Assembly (NCBI GenBank): GCA_033980235.1
Contig: CM067079.1
Coordinates: 29,724,147-29,788,146 of the forward strand
From: Diadema setosum
Taxonomy: Eukaryota > Echinodermata > Echinoidea > Diadematoida > Diadematidae
Length of the DNA stretch: 64,000 bases
Direction: 5' to 3'
This document shows positions 34,617 through 42,840 of this stretch, one piece after another. Made by a program: the position numbers and the translations under genes. The notes beneath the pieces are model-generated. The model was given only the letters and a program-made list of their open reading frames with translations, was not told where the DNA came from and searched no databases. Numbering within the stretch: the stretch's first letter is position 1; every line of letters begins with the position of its first letter.

Positions 34617-35346
34617 CCTTTTCTTTCTAGTCTACCCCCCCTCTCTCTCACTGCTGAAAGAACTCAATTATATTTATAGTTGTTTTGCACATGCAAAAAA
34701 ATCGTTTATTTTTAAAGACTTCCACCACCTGGCTGAATACATTATTATAATCGATTCTCAACAGATGACTACTTCTGTATCGTTTCGCTATCTCTCTCTT
34801 TTTCTCTTTATCTCTCTCTCTTTCTGTCAATGTACGTATCTATACATCTATCTATATTTCTCTCAAACAGCCTGTTAATGACTCTTATTCCTCTTGAAAA
34901 CTAATATGATATTCCCAGGACTCTCGGAAGTGGTTTGACTTCATACACACCTTTCGTTGTAATTCCGCGTCTTGGGGGAGTTAACGAGAGTGCGCTCGTA
35001 TGGAATTCGCGGACACAAGGGACAAAAGATTACAGTAACAGATTCTATAATCTCTGCTTCTAATCTTTTTTCCCTTTTTTGACAATTTCAATCTACGGGA
35101 AGACACAACAACAATAAAACGACAAGAAAAAGCGAGTTAAAGTCATCACAGATTTTTCTGTTGATTCATGGAATATGGCAAGCGACTTCCAATTACATTG
35201 GAAAACGAGGAACATAATATTTGAAGAGTTTAAACGCGAAAACCGATGTATTCATTTTCACCAACTCGAATTATTTAAGACAGAAACTGTGGAAAAGCAA
35301 AATAACTAATTGGAATGTAAGTTCTAATTATGAAAATATTATACAA

Positions 35347-35508
35347 ATAGTGAATGGTCACGAGTGCAATGGTACGAGATTTCGCACGAGGTGAAAGATA
35401 GAGGCGCTCTATTCAACGAGGCGAAGCCGAGTTGAATAGTGCGCCTCATCTTTCACCGAGTGCGAAATCTCGTTCCATTGCACGAGTAAAGACCATACAC
35501 TATTTGAT
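35347..35508. mobile_element. 162-bp perfect-hairpin element with 8-bp target duplication
   Basis: TTATACAA stands at 35339-35346 and again at 35509-35516. Between them is one long imperfect palindrome: ATAGTGAATGGTCACGAGTG on the left, CACGAGTAAAGACCATACACTAT on the right, with TTCAACGAGGCGAAGCCGAG at the turn. An 8-bp duplication fits hAT or P-type integration. It interrupts the very end of the larger element. Confidence 0.65.
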
Positions 35509-35792
35509 TTATACAACGTCCAAGTAGATCTTTTTGGTCTAAGTAGGCCTAGAAGTCTATATATGTATGAAAAATATGTGGATCCACTGCGATTCTCTTT
35601 CTGGCTTGTGCAATCAGTGTAGATACAGGTCACAGCTATACTAGCGCTCATACACGTACACTAGCACTAGTGGGGTGGCTTAGTGAAATTATCGTGACAC
35701 GGCGGACAAAAGCATGATTTTTTCACCAAAGGTACTTCATGATGTACCTTCTCAAAAAATAGGGTGCTCCAAGAAAATTGATGCTGGGAAGG

Positions 35793-35964
35793 AGGTCAGA
35801 GGTCAAAGGTCAATGACCTTTATTTGTGAAATAGGTTTTTTGGCTATTTCTCAGGTCAGGAATATCCAATCTGGATAAAACTTGGCAGGAAGAATATTGA
35901 GAACAAGTAAAATATTTTGATTGAATTTGGAGTGAATTTTCCAAAGGTCAAAGGTCAAAGGTCA
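35793..35964. promoter_or_regulatory. Clusters of AGGTCA direct repeats (DR1/DR2 type)
   Basis: AGGTCAGAGGTCAAAGGTCA at 35793-35812 and AGGTCAAAGGTCAAAGGTCA at 35945-35964 each hold three half-sites, spaced by one base (or two in the first pair). AGGTCA-N-AGGTCA is the DR1 site bound by HNF4, RXR and COUP-TF type receptors. Function here is inference. Confidence 0.35.
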
Positions 35965-36101
35965 ATGAACTTTTTCTAAAAATCATGTTTTTGTTAATTT
36001 CTCCAGGTAGGAAGATTCAATTTCACAAAATTTGATATGAACGTTGTATAGAAGGTACCAAGAGTATAAACCAGGGGTCAAATATAATTGTTGATTTGTG
36101 C

Positions 36102-36115
36102 GTTGCCATGGCAAC
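36102..36115. promoter_or_regulatory. X-box-like palindrome GTTGCCATGGCAAC
   Basis: Perfect RFX-type palindrome inside the 4.8-kb element, identical to the one at 19487. Confidence 0.4.
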
Positions 36116-36252
36116 CCAAAACTAGGGTTTTTAATTGAAGTTAGTTACAGGAGGCTATTTTCCAGTTTGGAAGAGATTCCATTTGAATAGGTACAACTGA
36201 TCGACGGGATGTATAGAGGTTTGAAATACTTTTCATTAGTGTTAAGTGGTAT

Positions 36253-36266
36253 GTTGCCATGGCAAC
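36253..36266. promoter_or_regulatory. X-box-like palindrome GTTGCCATGGCAAC
   Basis: Second perfect copy, about 150 bp from the one at 36102, consistent with the diverged internal repeat of this element. Confidence 0.4.
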
Positions 36267-36389
36267 TACATATATATAGATTTTGGTTAAACTTAAAGGA
36301 GAACTCAGAACTTATGAATTTGAAGAGATTTCCATCAGGGTTGGTGTAATTGATCAACAAAAAAGTCGCCAGACAAAGATTACTTTATA

Positions 36390-36928
36390 GCATGTGGGTT
36401 GAGTGAATGCAGCAACAGTAGTAGAACACATCAGTGAGAGTTTGAGGAAAATTGGACAGTCCGTTCTAAAGTTATGAATTTTTGAAGTTTCTGCTCATGC
36501 AGTCGAGGCTGGATGAGAAGACTACTGTACCTTGTAATGTCACATGTGTACAATGATATAAAGAATGAATAAAGACAATTCAACATAAATTATTTTCGCT
36601 TACAAAAGGATACTCGACTTCTCTTTCAGAAGGCAGGGGGAATAATATTACCCTTGACATACGTCAGTAGCAAGTCAAAGAAACTATGTGAACTTTATTC
36701 AAAAAGTATGGTTTTGTGAAATTCTCATTCTATTTTCCTTAGAATGAGCGCATTTGACATCATACACTGTGGTAGTCTTTTCATCCAGCCGCGACTGTGC
36801 AGATATCTTAAAAAATCATAACTTTTGAACGGATTGTACGATTTTTTCCAAGCTTTCTGTGATGTGTCCTACTAATATTGTTGTATTCACTGAATCCACG
36901 TGTGCATGAAGGTGGACTTGTCCTTTAA
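36390..36928. mobile_element. Hairpin MITE, family 2 copy A (left end degraded)
   Basis: GTGGGTTGAGTGAATGCAGC near 36395 is the inverse of GTTGTATTCACTGAATCCAC near 36881, and the arms continue through AGTTATGAATTTTTGAAG and GGCTGGATGAGAAGACTAC. The right end reads GGACTTGTCCTTTAA with TTAA at 36925. The left terminus is not clear. Confidence 0.65.
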
Positions 36929-37610
36929 GGACAGATTCTGAAAGAGCAGACTGTAAGCTTTAAAATGATGTATCACACAATTCAAAGGGATTCCCCTAAC
37001 CTATCTAAATAATAATACTGGTACTGGAAAGAAAGCACACACTCTGGATAAGCATGAACTGAGAAAAGAGGCTGCATTGTCTATTTTAGCGTTTAATCTT
37101 TACCAAGCTGTCTCATGTCATAATGTTCGTCTTTTCTCCCCCCCCCCCCTCCAATTTTCATTTGAGTTTGTCATTATTAATTTTTGATGATAAGAACGAT
37201 GCCACAAGGCATTGTTTCTTAAAAATGCTTCAACTGCTCCTTCAGGTCCAAAATCTACATCAATATATATAATTTTCCTGATCTCCTCAACATTTTCCAA
37301 AAATAAAGCATACACCTTTTATGCATTGAGTCCTCCTTTTTGTGGATAATTAAAGGCAAAACCCCAAATTAGTGCTTGAAAATTATTCTTAAGTGTGAGT
37401 TACGGATAGAAAGAACCTCTGTAATCTGAATCTGTATAATCAATGTTAAGTATTGTTAATAACACAAAATGTGAACAATATTTCTATGATAACATGTTTC
37501 CAGACTAAACCGTCCGCATTTATGCTTTAATGAGAAAAATACTGATATCTCTTTATATGTTTACTTTGATTGCAAAAACTGTATATGGTAGGATGTCTTG
37601 TGATACAACA

Positions 37611-37750
37611 GGGGGGCATTTCATGAAGCAGTTTGGTCAGATATTTTTTTCTGACAAACTGTTACAAACTACAGAAATCCTTGCATCTGATTGGCAGAGA
37701 GCAAATTTGTCCGACAACTTGTCTGACAAAATGCTTCATGAAATGCCCCC
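37611..37750. mobile_element. 140-bp MITE with GGGGGCATTTCATGAAGCA ends
   Basis: GGGGGCATTTCATGAAGCA at 37612 and the inverse TGCTTCATGAAATGCCCCC at 37732-37750 bound the element. GTCAGA/TCTGACA segments inside add further pairing. No coding capacity. Confidence 0.7.
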
Positions 37751-38094
37751 AGACCTACACATATTATGCATAAAATGTGATATCCTGAACATTTTTTTCA
37801 AGTCACTCTCCCAAAAGTGTATATATAGGACCTTGAAGTTTTTCTTGTGTTTGTTCCTGGCAGATTACTAGTACACAAATGCTCCAATCCATGATGACCT
37901 AACGGAAATTAAGGAAATTAAAATGAATATACTGAAAACCAAAACTACAGATACTAATAACTTACTTCATTCTTCTCTCCCCACCCCACCCCTTCTTTTT
38001 GGTTTCTTGATATACTAGTAGATCTAGCTGACTTTGATAGTTGTCATTATGTAACATCATCCTCAATTGACAAGGCGATAAAACTTAAAGGGAA

Positions 38095-38647
38095 GGTAAA
38101 CCCAAAGAGCAATGTGGATTGAGTGAAAGCAGCAACATTAGTAGAACACATCAGTGAAAGTTTGAGAAAAATCGGACAATCGATTCAAAAGTTATGAATT
38201 TTTAAAGTTTTGGTGTTGGAACCGCTGGATGAGGAGACTACTAGAGGATATGACGTATGAGTGGACAATACAAAGAAAATATAAAGGATATTCAACAAAA
38301 ATTCACTTTTCTAGAATTATGAAAGAGCAGTGGACCAACCGCTTTCAGAAAGCAGGGGGAATAATTGCTACCCTTAACATATGTCAATATCAAGTTGATG
38401 GAATTTGTAATTTTCATGAAAAATGGATTTTTGTAGTATTTTATTTTTATTTTCTTGATATTGTAGTCCACTCATACGTCATAACCTCTAGTAGTCTCCT
38501 CATCCAGCGGTTCCAACACCAAAACTTTAAAAATTCATAACTTTTGCATCAATTGTCTGATTTTCTTCAAACTTTCACTGATGTGTTCTACTAATGTTGC
38601 TGCTTTCACTCAATCCACATTGTTCTTGGGGTTTATCTTCCCTTTAA
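38095..38647. mobile_element. Hairpin MITE, family 2 copy B
   Basis: TTAAAGGGAAGGTAAACCC at 38095 and GGGGTTTATCTTCCCTTTAA ending at 38647 are inverse ends with TTAA on each side. Long arms include GGATTGAGTGAAAGCAGC, CACATCAGTGAAAGTTTG and CCGCTGGATGAGGAGACTAC with their inverses. The layout matches the copy at 36390-36928. Confidence 0.8.
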
Positions 38648-39779
38648 CAATCATTTCATTATGCTGCTGGACTAATGGGGTTAGTTGAACTATATTGTTT
38701 TTAATGTACTATACTTTTTCCTCCTATCAATCACATGTATTTTGGGTGGAATGTATTTTGACATAAAGCATCATAGAATCAACCGCCTTTGGGGTCGGGA
38801 ATTTTGTCATATTATATTGTGATTTAGATTCTGCTCTAAGCCGATTTTGTTTTATTTCTATCAACTTTTTAAACTTCCCCATAGACTTTGTTCACCAGCC
38901 AACTACATCCCACCCTCTTTGGATAATGTGAACCAATCAAACATTGCTTTTACTTTTTAATAACATGTCTATACATAGCTATCAGACCAAAAATATTCAA
39001 ACCGCTTTAAGTCTTTATGAGTGAAATTACAAATATCAATATATTTTTAAAAATATTCAAATTGTCTAAATTCAACTTCATCTATGAAAACAAACTTTTA
39101 ACCTTTTTAAACATTTGAATACCCCCCATAAGAAATAAGAAACATATAGAGAGGGGAAGTGCAGACTATAAAAATTGCTTACTGGAACCAGGTAATCCCT
39201 GCGCTAAACCTATGGAATTCACACAATCTTGGAGGAAACGGGTTAAATTTGTTAGGAAATATGTAGGGCAATACCCAAAACCTTAAGTTCTCAATGGGAT
39301 ATGCAGCTCTTCTACTGGTAAACTAGTAGTTCTGGGAGAAAAAAATAAGCTGTGACATAGTCCTACACCTGGCTCAGTCATTGCCCAAGATTTAAATTAT
39401 CTGAGCCAGAGTCACATGTCACTCTTTGCCATTTCTCTACAGGAGGTAGACAGTACTAAACAAATCATTTACCAGAAATTATATCAAATTATTTAATGAA
39501 AATGTGCCTAAGAAAACTGGACTATTCCAACACACCTCCCTCAGGTCTGCAACACAGACTAACCACCTGTTACCATAGGAAAACCAGTAAAAATGGTGTA
39601 TTACTGTAAACATGCACATAATATGTCGTATTATGGGTCTGAATTTTAAGACTAGCAACCGTGTACATTGCATTGCATTGTACAGAAACCTGGCGAATGC
39701 TCTGTGTATAGTCTTTGAATTCAGACATTATTGTTATGTACAAATTAAGGGCATTTTCTCATTTTTTCTGTTAGCGGAT
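38648..39779. other. Interior of the 4.8-kb element, non-coding
   Basis: AT-rich sequence with no transposase-like frame. A longer frame at 39612-40157 runs through the inverted arm and has no recognisable domain. Confidence 0.5.
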
Positions 39780-41887
39780 TTCTTGGAGCACCCCCTAATT
39801 TTGATCCTCATATATATACAAATGTCTGAGGAAAAAATTACACTTTTGTCCGGCGTGTCACGATTATCAATATATTTGTCACTAAGCCACCCCACTACAC
39901 TACGTAGGCCTATGTACGCGCATGCATGTACCGCACACGTACCTGCGCTAGCTGCATGCGATCTTCAATACGCAACACACAGTACACGCAGTACCGAGCA
40001 ATTTCTCGAACCGTGGAATAGAACGAAAAAATCGAACCAAGTTGCACGCAAAAATAGAACCAAAATTGCACGGCGCGTTGAATGGAGTACTTATTTAATA
40101 TTACGTCACCAACAATCCTCCAATCAAATTACAAGGATCTACTTGGACGTTGTATAAATTCCAATATTTTTATTTATCGTTATGTTACCAGCGCAATTTC
40201 ATTGATTATATCATTTAAGTTTATCTCTATTCATTTCGATGATGACTTGGTATACAAACCGTACATTGAAAATCATCTTTATCTTTAATCTATTATTTTG
40301 TATTGAATTTCATTGGAACTAAATTTGGAAAAGCAGCGAAAAGAGAGACCATCATTTGTAAACGTTCCTAGGCACTCCCAAATGATCTAACTACACTGTA
40401 AAAGTCATCGTGAAAGCAAATTGACCGAATATTATCAAGGCGCACCTTGATCCTGATAACAAGCTTTTTCATCTCATTTCTAGTTGAAAATCAAAGTAAG
40501 GTGTAATGGGTTCCATTTTATGCTTTCATGAAACTGAGGCTTATTTAACAATTCATCAATCAAATGTTTGTTTGTTTTTAACCTCACTGCATTCCATTTC
40601 AGTAACGTCAAGTAGCTCCAAAACCAAAATCATGAGTATTGTGAGTTGCTTGTAAATTGATGACGGTCAGACTTGTGATATTCAAAGTGGAGGTTACTGT
40701 GATGGCACTCACTATTATGCTGTTTGTTTAGAGCTCGTTGAGGGACGCTCATATTATATTAAAACATAAAGAGTTTCATCGCAATGTGGGTTAAGTGCTA
40801 ATTCTAAAAAAAAAATAATGATAGTAAATAAAGTAAGCCCATAATCATCTCATAGAGGTACAAAAGTCAAACCTGTCCAGTGACACCTTACATGAAAAAA
40901 ATGAAGTAATGATGTGAGATCATTACTCATATTCCTATTGATATTGGTCTGATTTTTAGCAGCTTTAATAGTAAAAATCTTCACTTGAACAAGAATGGAG
41001 TTAGTTCGTTTAGCGATAAAACTCTTCAAATGAATAATACGGAACAATTTAACCAGGCGTATAAGTCTATGTTCACTTAGAATATCGCACCAAAGAATTC
41101 ATTTTCCCCAACATGCTACTGCAGAACCAATCGCATTTTATGTTACATTGCATCAATGATGTACAGTCTATCTATAGTGCAGAAAGCTATCTCACCACTC
41201 TCAAACTCTTGTAGATAGTTCCAATAATCTGTTTTTTCTGGTTTTTGTATTCTGAAGTTAGTAATAAGATTGTGCACGTGCTGCAAATCTCTCGTGTATC
41301 GATCGATACTGACAAGACCCTCCACGCGCTTCACCCAGGCTACAATGACCGAATCATCTCGACACACAGCTGGGAAGGCTAATGCTAGGAGTCCACTGGG
41401 CCGGCGCCAGTTGGTGCCAGTTCGCGCCAAAGATTATGTGATTGGCGCGTAGTGGCTCGCTGTGGCGCCGAATTAATGTTCGCTCGGAATGTATGTCGCC
41501 AAGTGGAATAAACTGGGTGTCATATGGCGTGCGCCAAATGCCACCTGCCTTGCTTCAAAATGGTGCGCCAGTTCGCGCCATTACACGGCTATTTGATTCC
41601 AAATTTCACCATGTTGGCGCCATTTGCGCCGATAGACGGCTACATTGCGCCACTTAGTGATTAGTTTGTGCCAAACGGTCGCAAAATTGGTTTAAACTTG
41701 CCGCCACTTTGCGCTACTTGCCGCCACTTTGCGCTACTTGCCGACTATATAAATATCGGCCATCGACTACCTGGTTCAGAACTTCCTCAGCTGTTGTATG
41801 AACAAATTCTCTACTATTATTTACAATTTCGATATGTCCGAGGCTTTTGATAATGTCGGAGTGATGATACTGCTCCATTAGAAGATC

Positions 41888-42608
41888 ATGAGAGATGCTG
41901 AGGTGGCCACTGCCTATCAACAAATGGTGGCCAATCCTGAAAAAGAAGAGCCTCGTAAGAAGAAAAGGAAACACAAGTGGTGGTTTAGACTCATGCTCCA
42001 CCCTCAGCTGAGGGCCGAACGTGGACAGTACCATACCCTCATGAATGAGCTGAGGGAGAATGACAAGAGGAAGTTCAAGAACTACACCAGGTTGTCCCCA
42101 GAGATGTTTGATGAGCTGTTGATCAGGCTTACACTCCATCTGCAGAAGAAGGACACCCACTTCAGGAAGGCCACTCCCCCTGGTCTCAAGTTGTGCGTCT
42201 TCCTGCGCCATCTCGCCACTGGGGCCACCTATGCCGAGCTGGGTTACAACTTCCGAGTGGGCAAGGAAACCATCCAGAAGTTTGTCCCTGACGTAGCCAG
42301 AGCGATAGCTATGGATGAGTATGCTGCAGAAGTCATCTCCCTCTCCACAACCAATGAAGGCTGGCTTGAGGTTGCAGGTGACTTGAAACCAGATTGAATC
42401 TTCCTCGCTGTCTGGGAGCCTTGGATGGAAAGCACATCCGTATTCAGAAGCCCAAGAACTCAGGCAGCCTTTACTTCAACTACAAGCAGTTCTTCTTGGT
42501 TGCCCTAATGGCTCTCGTAGATTCAAAGTACCAGTTCGTGTGGATCGATGTGGGTGGGGTTGGCCATCAATCTGATTCCCAGATCTACAACAACAGTGAA
42601 CTGGGGTG
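41888..42608 (+). pseudogene. Harbinger transposase (HARBI1-like), frameshifted and truncated
   Basis: The frame from 41888 has helix-turn-helix-like sequence (YAELGYNFRVGKETIQKFV, residues ~118-136). It leaves frame near 42383 by an apparent 1-base deletion after GGTGACTT and resumes at once as [13 protein letters not shown], the first-aspartate motif of DDE_Tnp_4 nucleases. [20 protein letters not shown] follows with the second aspartate region. The sequence stops making sense just after NNSELGW, so the third acidic residue and C-terminus are missing. An in-frame ATG at 41834 (MSEAFDNVG) is cut off by a TAG, so a second lesion may lie upstream. The product cannot be an active nuclease. Confidence 0.85.
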
Positions 42609-42840
42609 GAAGGTCTGGAGCAACATCTTGGACAGGGGGAGCAGGTCTTGGAGCGGAGCCTCTATCAGCTTGAGCCAGCGCCACCACGCGAAGATCTTCA
42701 TCCTCTTCGTCATCTTTGCTGCTTGCAGGGGGCCTGGAGCTCAATTTGAGCTTCTTGGATAGCAGGGGGTCCTTCTTCTTGGACTGCTCATGTTTGTCAT
42801 TCTCCCCCTTGCTACTGCCTTTGTTGCCTTTTGGGGGCAT
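42523..42840 (-). pseudogene. Harbinger partner ORF, N-terminal part only
   Basis: A minus-strand frame opening MPPKGNKGSSKGENDKH, lysine- and serine-rich, with an acidic patch (KDDEEDEDL). After about residue 75 it reads into the antisense of the transposase, so only the N-terminus is genuine. Harbinger elements usually carry a second, Myb/SANT-like gene facing the transposase. This position and orientation fit that gene, but the Myb domain is not present. Confidence 0.5.

Larger units (their letters stand above)
35339..40157. mobile_element. 4.8-kb long-inverted-repeat element in unit 2
   Basis: Units 1, 3 and 4 read through this point without interruption (for example ATGATAATATATTCCAATA). 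The outer ends are TTATACAACGTCCAAG (35509, once the nested hairpin is set aside) and its inverse ending at 40157. The inverted similarity extends inward: GGGGTGGCTTAGTGA...CGTGACACGGCGGACAAAAG near 35672 pairs with CTTTTGTCCGGCGTGTCACG near 39845, and further to GGTGCTCCAAG near 35763. No transposase frame remains. The interior holds diverged ~165-bp repeats with AGGTCA and X-box motifs, and at least three other MITEs. Confidence 0.65.
29564..40440. repeat. TRIM duplication unit 2 (B type), with insertion and deletion
   Basis: Runs from the GCGATAAGTTTTCGG landmark to the junction at 40440. It holds the TRIM2 CDS, a B-type 5' flank (32180-32640, lacking the telomere-like element), the common flank, the candidate first exon and the 4.8-kb element at 35339-40157. 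At 40440 the text passes from ATTATCAAGGCG (25482 in unit 1) straight into the TRIM 3' flank (8121 in unit 1). The subrepeat array and the following flank are therefore deleted. Confidence 0.85.

Noticed and set aside
39612..40157. 181-codon plus-strand frame at the end of the 4.8-kb element
   Set aside because: Overlaps the inverted arm, has no domain and looks random. Not a transposase.
41760..41888. Second, upstream start for the Harbinger transposase at 41834
   Set aside because: The frame from 41834 meets a TAG before 41888, so it cannot be joined without assuming another mutation.
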